6,124 nt of DNA. It comes from Thermoplasmata archaeon. Its GTDB lineage: Archaea > Thermoplasmatota > Thermoplasmata > Thermoplasmatales > Thermoplasmataceae. Location of the stretch: NCBI GenBank assembly GCA_021835265.1, contig JAKBQK010000352.1, positions 1 through 6,124 on the forward strand, read 5' to 3'. Below are positions 1 through 6,124 of this stretch, one piece after another. Numbering within the stretch: the stretch's first letter is position 1; each line of letters opens with the position of its first letter. The notes under the pieces were generated by a model that searched no databases, was not told the DNA's origin, and saw only the letters and a list, made by a program, of their open reading frames with translations. The position numbers and the translations under genes were made by a program.

Positions 1-2116
1 ATGACCGGTCAAAGAAATCTCCTCCAAATGAGGCGTTAACTGCCTCTATGGATTGAATTCCGGAACTTTGAGGTATGAGCTTAAATATATCTATATTTGT
101 GGGAGTTATAAAATAGAACGTAAGAGCAGATATTGATACTATTATGAATATAACAATAAGTGTATTCTTCTTATCTGTTGAAAATTGACCAACTTTTGTC
201 ATCAGCTTCTGGGCAGGTGTTCCCTTATATTCCTTACCATCTTTTATATTTAGAATCTTTCTTCCATATCTGTGGAGAATTGCAAGCAAGAGCGTGTTTG
301 CAAGTATAATTGAAGTTGTTACCCCTATTGCGTTTGTAAGACCTGAGTCACTGAAAATAGGTACGTGTGATAGCCACAATACAATATAGGAAATGACCAC
401 GGTTATCCCGGAAGTAAATACTGCATGGCCAGCCCATCTTGAAGAAACTATTGTGGGGTGTTCCTGACCTTCTGCAAGTTCTTTCCTGTATCTTGCCATT
501 ATATAGACAACATAATCGCTTGTAAGACCTAATAAAAGAAGGAGCAGAAGAGTGGGCGTAATGAATGAAAGCTGAGCATGAAGGACATATTTGTAAAGGA
601 ACCCATTCAAACCCAATGAAATCAGTGCGGAAAAGATAAAAATAAGAAGCGGCATAAAAGCAGCCTTTATTGATCTAAAATATAAACCTACAATCAATAT
701 TGATAGAAATATTCCTATACCTAGAGCTTCCACAAGACCAGTAGTAACTTCATTGTTTATCTGTCCATTCAAGGTTTCACTGCCGGTTACTATTACAGAG
801 GAATTTGAAACATTTTTCTGAATATCGTTAGATATACTTGTAATTTCATTGCAGTTTGAGTTATTGTATGACTGGTTTATGTTTATTACAATCAATGTTG
901 TTGAATATCCTATCCCCACAAGCTGCGACATTGTATAAGAACTTGGCATCACGGGCTGTTGAAAAATAGTATAATTGTAAATGTAAGCATTATACGCTTC
1001 CAGTGATGAAACGTTAGTAAGATACTGAATGAACCCGGTTATTGCATTTTTATTAATTGAAACGATGGGATTTCCATAAAACTCTCTTGAAGCAGCATTC
1101 ACAACTAATGGAGTTGTTATACCCTGAATTTGCTGTGATATTGCAGGCTGGCTTATGTTAAAAGATAACCCTACCAGATAAGGTATGTTTACTCCAAGAA
1201 CATCCGTGATGAAATAGACTTCCGCTTTATTTGTTGCAAATTGTTCAGATATTGAATTTATTGTATAATTTAGAATTGAAGTCTTTTGATCGGTAATAAA
1301 GGAATCTAAAGTGATGTTTTGATCTATTGACTTCATTAGATAATATGTCTTCTCAAGTTGATACGATGAGCTTACAAGTTTAACAAAAGTAGAATTGATC
1401 AGAGTCTCGTTTATGGCTGAATTCATAGTTTTAACTAAATTGGTTGAAGATCCAACACTGGTATTCCAGTATCCTGTGAATATATTCACATAAGTAGTTG
1501 ACAGTATACTCAACGAAGAATTTTCGGCAAGATGTATTGTTCCTTCATATGCTGTGTCCATATTATGTGTTTTTGAAAAATTCCCCAAATAAAATGAAGG
1601 GATCCCAAGTGTTAACTGGGCAGTAGAATTGTAAATTGTTGAAGCATTATTGAGGTTTGTCATAAGCAATGTCGCATTATTGATCAATGGCTTCATGCCT
1701 TTTGAAAATGCCTTAAGAATGGACTCCTGCGTTGAAATAATACTGCTCATTGATGAGAAACCTTTTATTGTGGAAGAATACGACGATAATTCATTATTTA
1801 CAGCGTACAATTCCTGATATGTTTTAAGGGATTGAAGAGGTGTATTATTTGTAACAATGATGAATGATGAAGCGTTTGAGCTTGTAGCCCCAAAATTAGA
1901 AGTGTTCTGACCAAAATATTCTGATAGTTCCTGAGAAGCCTTATATGACATAGATGATGTGGTGTTTAAACTGTTTCCAATATCAAATGAAGTATTGCTG
2001 AAAACAAGCTTTGCTCCTGGAAGCATTAACACCATGAATATAATCCAGAATATGATGATCTTACCGCTGTTTCGTGAGGAAAATTTCCCAATCTTTTCGA
2101 AGAGAGATTCAAACAT
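1..2116 (-). CDS. RND/MMPL-family membrane transporter, 3'-truncated by window edge
   Basis: The minus frame is open from the ATG at 2116 to base 1 (705 codons, no stop), so the C-terminal part lies outside the window. The layout is that of an MMPL/RND exporter. A short basic N-terminus is followed by TM1 (about residues 18-38) and a large external domain (about 40-458). A helix bundle follows at about 459-480, 486-506, 516-541, 565-584 and 592-615, and TM7 at about 651-671 opens the second external domain. TM4 carries the family signature GLTSDYVVYIMARYR, with D534-Y535 the likely proton-relay pair. The second-loop opening (FKLIPQSSGIQSIEAVNASFGG) also fits the family. The external domain is rich in Ser, Asn and Thr, has more than 20 N-x-S/T sequons and only one Cys, which suggests a glycosylated cell-surface domain. 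Family members export lipids, drugs or other hydrophobic compounds by proton motive force; the substrate here is unknown. The gene is divergent from the repair fusion. Confidence 0.9.
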   Translation of the reverse strand, partial: MFESLFEKIGKFSSRNSGKIIIFWIIFMVLMLPGAKLVFSNTSFDIGNSLNTTSSMSYKASQELSEYFGQNTSNFGATSSNASSFIIVTNNTPLQSLKTYQELYAVNNELSSYSSTIKGFSSMSSIISTQESILKAFSKGMKPLINNATLLMTNLNNASTIYNSTAQLTLGIPSFYLGNFSKTHNMDTAYEGTIHLAENSSLSILSTTYVNIFTGYWNTSVGSSTNLVKTMNSAINETLINSTFVKLVSSSYQLEKTYYLMKSIDQNITLDSFITDQKTSILNYTINSISEQFATNKAEVYFITDVLGVNIPYLVGLSFNISQPAISQQIQGITTPLVVNAASREFYGNPIVSINKNAITGFIQYLTNVSSLEAYNAYIYNYTIFQQPVMPSSYTMSQLVGIGYSTTLIVININQSYNNSNCNEITSISNDIQKNVSNSSVIVTGSETLNGQINNEVTTGLVEALGIGIFLSILIVGLYFRSIKAAFMPLLIFIFSALISLGLNGFLYKYVLHAQLSFITPTLLLLLLLGLTSDYVVYIMARYRKELAEGQEHPTIVSSRWAGHAVFTSGITVVISYIVLWLSHVPIFSDSGLTNAIGVTTSIILANTLLLAILHRYGRKILNIKDGKEYKGTPAQKLMTKVGQFSTDKKNTLIVIFIIVSISALTFYFITPTNIDIFKLIPQSSGIQSIEAVNASFGGDFFDRS

Positions 2117-2120
2117 TATT

Positions 2121-2153
2121 TTTCAAAGCGGTATCGCTTATCGATATTTGAAA
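2121..2153. promoter_or_regulatory. Imperfect inverted repeat abutting the transporter start
   Basis: TTTCAAA (2121-2127) and TATCG (2132-2136) are mirrored by CGATA (2142-2146) and TTTGAAA (2147-2153). This gives 12 paired positions around a 5-base centre, with a 4-base GCGG bulge on the left side. The element ends 4 bases before the transporter ATG. It could be a repressor operator over the start region, or a hairpin in the 5' leader if transcription starts further upstream. Which of these applies cannot be told from sequence. Confidence 0.5.
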
Positions 2154-2181
2154 TTTAGTTTTGATTGTGTTGTGAGGATTA

Positions 2182-2190
2182 TTTTTAAAA
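2182..2190. promoter_or_regulatory. Symmetric TATA-like box in divergent promoter
   Basis: TTTTTAAAA contains the self-complementary TTTTAAAA and could recruit TBP in either direction. On the plus strand the usual 25-27 base spacing puts a start near 2213, leaving a leader of about 14 bases before the ATG at 2227. On the minus strand it puts a start near 2160, leaving a leader of about 45 bases that would contain the inverted repeat at 2121-2153. Other AT-rich candidates exist at 2203-2209 and 2144-2151, so the assignment is tentative. Confidence 0.35.
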
Positions 2191-2226
2191 GCTTGTTAGA
2201 ATTAAAAAGTCTTATATCAGAATTCA

Positions 2227-3168
2227 ATGATAAGTTGGATGCTTGATTCCGAACTTGAAGATATTAACCTTTATGATTACGTTTATAAATTGTTACAGCA
2301 GATACCAAGAGGTTATGTATCAACATATGGAGCTATAGCCAAAGCCCTGGGTGATATAAAAGCCTCAAGAGCCGTTGGTACCATATTATCTCAAAATGAA
2401 CGTAGTGATGTTTATCCTTGCTATAAGATAGTTTATTCAACGGGTGAGGTTGGAAATTTTACACATCCGCTTGGTACAGAAGAGAAAATAAGTAGATTAA
2501 AAAGAGATGGGATAAAAATAACTAAAAGTCGAATTGACAGATTTAAAGATGTTCTTTTTACAGATTTTAAATGCGAATCACCACTAAGAAAATTAGCGGC
2601 TATCCAGGAAAATATGAAATCACAAATTAAAGTAGATGACGATTTCAAAAACAGCTATTTTGGAGCCATTGATGTATCATATTCTGGAAGGATGGGTTAT
2701 GGAGCATTCCTCTGGTATAATGGCGAGAAAATTGAAAAGAAAGAAGTAGTTCTCAGGTCAGATTTTCCTTATATCCCCGGGTATTTAGCGTTTAAGGAGA
2801 TGAAATTTATACGCAATTTATGCAGTGAATTTGAAGGCATTTTGCTTGTAGATGCTAACGGTTTGCTTCATCCAAGGATGATGGGCTTGGCTACTTATGC
2901 GGGTTTGAAATTAAATATACCCACAATAGGCGTTGCCAAATCATTACAACTTGGAAAAGTGAATGGAAATTCCGTATACCTGTATGATAAGAAAACTGCA
3001 ATATTGCTATCAAAACACTGTATAGTGAGCCCCGGTAACAAAGTATCACTGGATACAGCAATTAAATTACTGAAACCAGAACTGAGCAGGAGTTATCCTA
3101 AAATCTTAAAATTAGTACACGATAGTACAGTAACTCTTAGAAAACATTATGAAATAAATGAAAACTAA
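2227..3168 (+). CDS. Bifunctional O6-alkylguanine-DNA alkyltransferase / endonuclease V fusion
   Basis: This is a 313-residue DNA-repair fusion. Residues about 14-96 match the C-terminal DNA-binding domain of AGT/MGMT. The helix-turn-helix reads IPRGYVSTYGAIAKALG, with Tyr34 as the nucleotide-rotating tyrosine. Arg48 in ASRAVG is the arginine finger, Asn57 is the conserved hinge Asn, and Cys65 in PCYKI is the methyl acceptor. The usual AGT N-terminal domain is absent. Residues about 121-308 are endonuclease V, which cuts near deoxyinosine: metal ligands Asp149 (AIDVSY), Glu191 (AFKE) and Asp209 (VDANG), wedge PYIPG (181-185), HPR (215-217), IPTIGVAKS and late His298. Departures from consensus are PCHRV to PCYKI, the catalytic Glu near the end of the AGT domain replaced by Asp94, DGxG to DANG, and PGH to PGN. 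As I recall, a Ferroplasma acidarmanus protein with this architecture has both activities. The start is the first in-frame ATG; the ATG at 2239 (Met5) is an alternative. No Shine-Dalgarno is evident. Confidence 0.93.
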   Translation: MISWMLDSELEDINLYDYVYKLLQQIPRGYVSTYGAIAKALGDIKASRAVGTILSQNERSDVYPCYKIVYSTGEVGNFTHPLGTEEKISRLKRDGIKITKSRIDRFKDVLFTDFKCESPLRKLAAIQENMKSQIKVDDDFKNSYFGAIDVSYSGRMGYGAFLWYNGEKIEKKEVVLRSDFPYIPGYLAFKEMKFIRNLCSEFEGILLVDANGLLHPRMMGLATYAGLKLNIPTIGVAKSLQLGKVNGNSVYLYDKKTAILLSKHCIVSPGNKVSLDTAIKLLKPELSRSYPKILKLVHDSTVTLRKHYEINEN

Positions 3169-3289
3169 TTCTTGGTCAACATTATTATGTCTTAAAAGGG
3201 GACTTATGTGATCGAATATATGTTAGAGCTACAATGATAGTTTTTGATTTGGTTATATCCATGATTTGAGAAAAAAATTAGTATCTTTC
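3169..3289. other. Spacer between repair fusion and tRNA
   Basis: No gene is visible here. A short T-run (TTTTT, 3241-3245) about 73 bases after the stop codon is a weak candidate terminator for the repair gene. Confidence 0.3.
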
Positions 3290-3296
3290 ATATATT
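3290..3296 (+). promoter_or_regulatory. TATA box of tRNA-Leu
   Basis: ATATATT is centred about 27 bases upstream of the first tRNA base (3320). This is the normal archaeal TATA-to-start distance, so transcription would begin at or very near the mature 5' end. Confidence 0.55.
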
Positions 3297-3319
3297 CCCG
3301 TTTAATCCCTTATAACTAT

Positions 3320-3404
3320 GCGGAGGTTGTCGAGCTAGGTTAAAGGCGATGGATTCAGGGTCCATTCCCGCAGGGGTCCGCCGGTTCAAATCCGGCCCTC
3401 CGCA
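3320..3404 (+). tRNA. tRNA-Leu (anticodon CAG)
   Basis: This is an 85-base class II tRNA that folds completely. The acceptor stem is GCGGAGG (3320-3326) with CCTCCGC (3397-3403), and the discriminator is A3404. The D stem is GTC/GGC (3329-3331, 3345-3347). The anticodon stem is ATGGA/TCCAT (3349-3353, 3361-3365), with loop TTCAGGG and anticodon CAG at 3356-3358. The long variable arm (3366-3379) has a CCC/GGG stem. The T arm is GCCGG-TTCAAAT-CCGGC (3380-3396). The long variable arm, A73 and CAG together identify leucine, decoding CUG. There is no encoded CCA and no intron, and the surrounding sequence suggests a single-gene transcription unit. Confidence 0.97.
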
Positions 3405-3408
3405 TTAC

Positions 3409-3414
3409 TTTTTT
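3409..3414 (+). terminator. Oligo-T terminator after tRNA-Leu
   Basis: Six consecutive T residues start five bases after the tRNA discriminator, in an AT-rich tract. This is the usual form of archaeal intrinsic termination at a tRNA gene. Confidence 0.6.
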
Positions 3415-3854
3415 AATTAAACGTTAGTGATTTGTAAAAACAAACCTCTTCTCATTTCTAAATGAATGGTTCATTATTAGACTATTTACCTTGACTTTTT
3501 TACATTTAGACAGATCGATACTTTGGTTACAATATTTCCCCCCTTTAGAGTTTATTTTTATCATATTTGGCTTTCACTGTCAATTTAAGATCGTCCAAGA
3601 TTCACTTTTTGGTTGTATTTATTCTCAAAGGTCTTCTTCAATGTACAATAATAATGCTTTCGCCAAAATATGGTGAAATAAAGATTTCCTTTTGATCAGA
3701 TGGTATCGATTTCTCAGGTCTTCTGGAAATTTGTTATGACCTTTTGTACTAACTCATAAATTATTAAATACCAGAATATAGGCCTATTTTGTTTCTAAGT
3801 GTAGTATAAAATTCATCCAATTAGATTTAATTGTCTGAGTTGGAAGAACAGAAT
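3415..3854. other. Gene-poor intergenic region
   Basis: About 440 bases lie between the tRNA terminator and the end of the converging minus-strand membrane-protein gene. I see no intact gene, RNA gene, tandem repeat or CRISPR unit. A 61-codon plus-strand frame at 3491-3676 begins with TTG and has no ribosome-binding or family signal. The minus strand holds one coding-like scrap, listed separately. A six-C run sits at 3538-3543 in otherwise AT-rich sequence. The region may hold decayed coding sequence. Confidence 0.5.
3625..3753 (-). pseudogene. Possible decayed gene fragment (42 codons, C-terminal end)
   Basis: After an in-frame TGA the minus strand reads 42 sense codons and then TGA. The peptide is strikingly protein-like: NKFPEDLRNRYHLIKRKS followed by an amphipathic or hydrophobic helix, LFHHILAKALLLYIEEDL. 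There is no start codon at its head, and neighbouring frames upstream are interrupted. It could be the C-terminal tail of a lost gene, perhaps a transposase, but no DDE or other diagnostic motif is present. Chance cannot be excluded at this length. Confidence 0.2.
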
Positions 3855-4424
3855 TCATTTCTTGTTTCCCAGATTATTAAGGTCGCCGTTTCCATATAAG
3901 ACATCATCTAATTCATTCTTTGAGCCACTTTTCGGTTTCAAAATGGCACCGACTATTGATAGGATAATTCCAATGACAACCAATGCCCCCCCAACTATAA
4001 AAAGAATGCCTAAAACTAGTACTGTGTTTAGATTCTGTGTGATTTGGAATTGATAATGCTGATTTGTTGCATTAAAATATATTACATAAAAGCTACCTGG
4101 ACCCACTGTATATGTGCTAACAACATCCCCTGTTCCTATCGATTCATTAATATTTGGTTTCAAACCTATTTGATAGGCGTTTGTTATATTAACCTGAGGG
4201 AGAAAATTTGCATTGATTACATACATTCCGTTTCCGGTTGTAATCAGTTGGGATTGAGAAGATAAATTAACTTCAGATGAAACCCATTCGGTTGAAGAAG
4301 TTCCGGATTTTGTAAAATTATTATAAGTTTTAATGCTATCGGCTGTAATTAAAAATGAAGCCACAATTAGGATAATCCCAATTAATAGGATTATGCCACC
4401 CGTATAAAGCAATTTTTTCCTCAT
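3855..4424 (-). CDS. Small two-helix membrane protein with exposed glycosylatable domain
   Basis: This is a 189-residue protein of unknown function. A basic MRKK start leads into TM1 (about 5-27). An external domain of about 105 residues (28-132) follows, then a long second hydrophobic helix (about 133-162), a KPKSGSK stop-transfer segment and a short polar cytoplasmic tail. The N-terminus is most likely inside, so the middle domain faces out. That domain looks beta-rich (alternating polar and hydrophobic residues such as SFYVIYFNAT) and carries five N-x-S/T sequons (N36, N53, N79, N93, N118). No catalytic motif or Cys is seen. I recognise only the general style of small archaeal surface or membrane proteins. 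The ATG at 4424 follows the upstream minus-strand gene by 45 bases, so co-transcription is possible. An AAATAGCTATTT palindrome near -20 could instead mark its own promoter. Confidence 0.85.
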   Translation of the reverse strand: MRKKLLYTGGIILLIGIILIVASFLITADSIKTYNNFTKSGTSSTEWVSSEVNLSSQSQLITTGNGMYVINANFLPQVNITNAYQIGLKPNINESIGTGDVVSTYTVGPGSFYVIYFNATNQHYQFQITQNLNTVLVLGILFIVGGALVVIGIILSIVGAILKPKSGSKNELDDVLYGNGDLNNLGNKK

Positions 4425-4440
4425 AATACTTGGTTATGGG

Positions 4441-4452
4441 AAATAGCTATTT
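4441..4452. promoter_or_regulatory. Perfect 12-base palindrome upstream of membrane protein
   Basis: AAATAGCTATTT is its own reverse complement and lies 17-28 bases upstream of the ATG at 4424. On the minus strand its AT-rich centre is at about the TATA distance from a leaderless start at that ATG. It may be a promoter element or operator; a 12-base AT-rich palindrome can also occur by chance. Confidence 0.25.
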
Positions 4453-4469
4453 TTGTTTTTGCAACTTTG

Positions 4470-5426
4470 TCACTTTGGCTTAATTGCCATCCATTCTCTT
4501 CCCACACTGATAATTTCATTTCTTCTCTTATCCACATACTCGTTGAGATTATTCATCCCAAATTCCTCCTTGAAACGATAACTATTTTCATGTTTTGTAA
4601 TATATCCAGAAGCCATTCCTTCCTCTATTTCTTCTGAAGTAAGGAAATTTTCCTGAATTATTCCGGTTTTCTTCATTTTCAATTTATTACAGAAATTTTT
4701 CAATGCTCTGAACCTTGAATACGCTTCAAAGCTCCTGGTAGATTTGAAATCTGTAAATGATTTTTTAATAATATCAAGAATGTGTTCCTCTGAGTCCTCA
4801 ACCCTCAGGCTGGATAAGGATGGGTAGATCGCAAAGGGAATATATACTGTATTTTCACGGATTGGTGAAAAGAAATAAAAAGCCCTGACATTTTTAATGA
4901 AAGATGATGAAAGAAGCAATTTTCCGTTGAATACTTCAGGTCTTTCCCCAAGTGTGATAAATTTTCCTGGCATAAAATCATCAGGTAAACCCAGTGAATT
5001 TTTTACATGAAAAATGGTGCTGAACAGGTCTGAAGGCTCAGAAATTTGTTTAGAAATGTTTTTGAATATTGCAATATCTATGAGCTCTTCATTTGTCAAC
5101 CCCTTGATATCCATTAGGAACGGTTCCTTTTCTTCCTCTGTAACACTTGAAAGAAACAGTTCATATGACAGAAGATCAATCTTATCATCTATTCCCCCAT
5201 TTCTGTTCATTCTTACATCGAATTCAGATAGTGCCTCCATTACGCTTCCTAACTTGAAACCAGAATTTATGGAAATTTGATTTATGTTTAACGGTGAAAA
5301 GTAATAGTCAAATTTTAATCCGTTATAACCGGGATACTTCTCATCGATGGATATTTTTTTCTCATAATTTTTTATAGGTCCAATATCTGTCATGTATCTT
5401 AATATGAAATCTTTGATGTCACTCAA
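4470..5426 (-). CDS. Uncharacterised soluble protein (318 aa)
   Basis: I do not recognise this protein. It has no signal peptide or membrane helix and is mixed alpha/beta with many charged residues, so it is probably cytoplasmic. The N-terminal part (1-100) contains a Tyr-rich patch (YPGYNGLKFDYYFSPLN, 31-47) followed by an acidic helical stretch. The middle (160-215) looks beta-rich. The C-terminal part (220-318) is helical and ends in TSEEIEEGMASGYITKHENSYRF, which might be a helix-turn plus beta-wing; this is only a suggestion. A TAG lies two codons upstream of the first possible start, so the longest form must begin with TTG at 5426. The first ATG is Met12 at 5393, with a TATA-like GTATAG about 40 bases upstream, so the true product may be 307 residues. 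It is divergent from the 5512 gene, with 85 bases between them, and lies upstream of the small membrane protein on the same strand. Confidence 0.8.
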   Translation of the reverse strand: MSDIKDFILRYMTDIGPIKNYEKKISIDEKYPGYNGLKFDYYFSPLNINQISINSGFKLGSVMEALSEFDVRMNRNGGIDDKIDLLSYELFLSSVTEEEKEPFLMDIKGLTNEELIDIAIFKNISKQISEPSDLFSTIFHVKNSLGLPDDFMPGKFITLGERPEVFNGKLLLSSSFIKNVRAFYFFSPIRENTVYIPFAIYPSLSSLRVEDSEEHILDIIKKSFTDFKSTRSFEAYSRFRALKNFCNKLKMKKTGIIQENFLTSEEIEEGMASGYITKHENSYRFKEEFGMNNLNEYVDKRRNEIISVGREWMAIKPK

Positions 5427-5470
5427 TGTCTATACCCCGAACGAATTTTTCTGTCATATACATCCATTAA

Positions 5471-5496
5471 TTATAAATAATAATATTCCTTATTAT
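5471..5496. promoter_or_regulatory. Divergent promoter with TATA box and AT-rich inverted repeat
   Basis: TTATAAAT (5471-5478) sits at the right distance to start plus-strand transcription near 5501, about 11 bases before the ATG at 5512. The same AT-rich block could serve the minus-strand gene. ATAATAA (5477-5483) and TTATTAT (5490-5496) form a 7-base inverted repeat around TATTCC, a possible operator shared by both genes. AT-rich repeats of this size have low specificity. Confidence 0.35.
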
Positions 5497-5511
5497 GATT
5501 AAGGGATTTCT

Positions 5512-6114
5512 ATGACCGGGGACCGATTTAACTACTACCTTAAAACTATAATGAATGCATCACTCCCTGATTATTCAGTCATTTCTGAGCTTTTAGAAAA
5601 CGATATGCAGCTATCTGTAGAAGAGGCGTCAGAGCTTGAACGCCTCATAGGTATATATCTCAGTATCCATAACAAAGGTACAATAAGGGTCGTAAATAAT
5701 TTAACAGGAAAGGAGGAAATTCCACCAAGTACTAAAGAGGATGACTTTGGAGGAACGAGCATTTACGATGGAGAAGTCTTTGTTTATGGTCTCAAATGGA
5801 AAGTTTATAGACCAGCCAACGGATTTGACAAATCACCTGTTCAAAAATGGTATTATAACGAAAAGGTATCATCAATTCTAGATGATATTTTAACATCGGT
5901 TGTTCCGGGTAGGATAAAAAATTATTTTGAGTTACCCCCGTGGGTTCTTGGCACAATTTATGCGCCTAATAGTTATTACCTCCCAATAGCAGATATTATT
6001 AATCTTGCCATTGCCAGACATCTTATCACTGGATGGGATTATCTCATAGAAAGTGGCATACCAAAAAATTATATTGAGACAATAAGATCAAAAGATCTTG
6101 GTAATATTAGCTGA
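5512..6114 (+). CDS. Uncharacterised soluble protein (200 aa)
   Basis: I do not recognise this protein. It runs from ATG 5512, the first start after an in-frame TAA at 5500-5502, to TGA at 6112-6114. A weak GGGA lies five bases before the ATG. It has no signal peptide, no clear membrane helix and no Cys. Residues 1-55 are helical and acidic (SELLENDMQLSVEEASELERL). Residues 56-115 look beta-rich with an acidic, Gly-rich turn (KEDDFGGTSIYDGEVFVYG) and an aromatic, basic strand (LKWKVYRP). The C-terminal part is helical, with a conspicuous ELPPWVLGTIYAPNSYYLP segment (140-158) and DIINLAIARHLITGWDYLIE. The pairing with the divergent 318-residue gene across a short shared promoter region suggests co-regulation, but no function can be inferred. 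Confidence 0.85.
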   Translation: MTGDRFNYYLKTIMNASLPDYSVISELLENDMQLSVEEASELERLIGIYLSIHNKGTIRVVNNLTGKEEIPPSTKEDDFGGTSIYDGEVFVYGLKWKVYRPANGFDKSPVQKWYYNEKVSSILDDILTSVVPGRIKNYFELPPWVLGTIYAPNSYYLPIADIINLAIARHLITGWDYLIESGIPKNYIETIRSKDLGNIS

Positions 6115-6124
6115 GATGTGGACT

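Noticed and set aside
1959..2246. 95-codon plus-strand open frame across the transporter start and divergent promoter
   Set aside because: It is antisense to the conserved MMPL N-terminus and overlaps the start of the repair fusion, with no protein-like features of its own.
2433..2648. Minus-strand 71-codon open frame inside the repair fusion
   Set aside because: It is antisense to the domain linker and the AGT/EndoV motifs, which are unambiguously coded on the plus strand.
3169..3320. C/D box guide RNA in the spacer before the tRNA
   Set aside because: Sequences resembling box C (GTGATCGA, ATGATAG) are present, but there is no properly spaced CTGA box D or C'/D' pair.
3320..3404. tRNA-Leu 3' end as an integration (att) site
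   Set aside because: The T-arm/acceptor sequence is not repeated elsewhere in the window and no integrase gene is present, so nothing here supports an integrated element.
3491..3676. 61-codon plus-strand frame beginning with TTG in the intergenic region
   Set aside because: It has a weak start, no promoter or ribosome-binding signal at a sensible distance, Phe/Ile/Ser-rich composition typical of AT-rich noncoding DNA, and no recognisable motif.
3862..4265. Two plus-strand open frames opposite the small membrane protein
   Set aside because: They lie antisense to a gene with clear membrane-protein organisation and show no coding signal.

Overview
The window most likely comes from a Thermoplasmatales-type archaeon (Ferroplasma, Picrophilus, Thermoplasma or a relative). 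The DNA is AT-rich. It encodes a tRNA-Leu without a CCA tail, followed by a T-run. Genes have TATA-like boxes and little or no Shine-Dalgarno signal. The exposed domains of both membrane proteins are full of N-x-S/T sequons, as expected for an N-glycosylated archaeal surface. The strongest lineage clue is an alkyltransferase domain fused to endonuclease V, an architecture I know from Ferroplasma acidarmanus. The lineage assignment is an inference.

Layout. 1-2116 (minus) is an RND/MMPL-family membrane transporter that runs off the left edge, so its 3' end is missing. 2117-2226 is a divergent promoter region with a symmetric TATA-like box and a strong imperfect inverted repeat touching the transporter start. 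2227-3168 (plus) is the DNA-repair fusion: the C-terminal domain of O6-alkylguanine-DNA alkyltransferase followed by endonuclease V. 3320-3404 (plus) is tRNA-Leu(CAG) with its own TATA box and terminator. 3415-3854 is about 440 bases without a convincing gene, apart from a 42-codon coding-like scrap on the minus strand. 3855-4424 (minus) is a small two-helix membrane protein. 4470-5426 (minus) and 5512-6114 (plus) are two soluble proteins I do not recognise, transcribed divergently from an 85-base AT-rich spacer.

How it fits together. The window is a patchwork of short transcription units rather than one operon. Only the 4470-5426 and 3855-4424 genes could be co-transcribed (45-base gap). The best-understood element is the fused repair enzyme, which would combine direct reversal of O6-alkylguanine with incision at deaminated bases (deoxyinosine). 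That pairing suits an organism exposed to acid, heat and oxidative or nitrosative damage. No CRISPR array, intact insertion sequence or phage module was seen.
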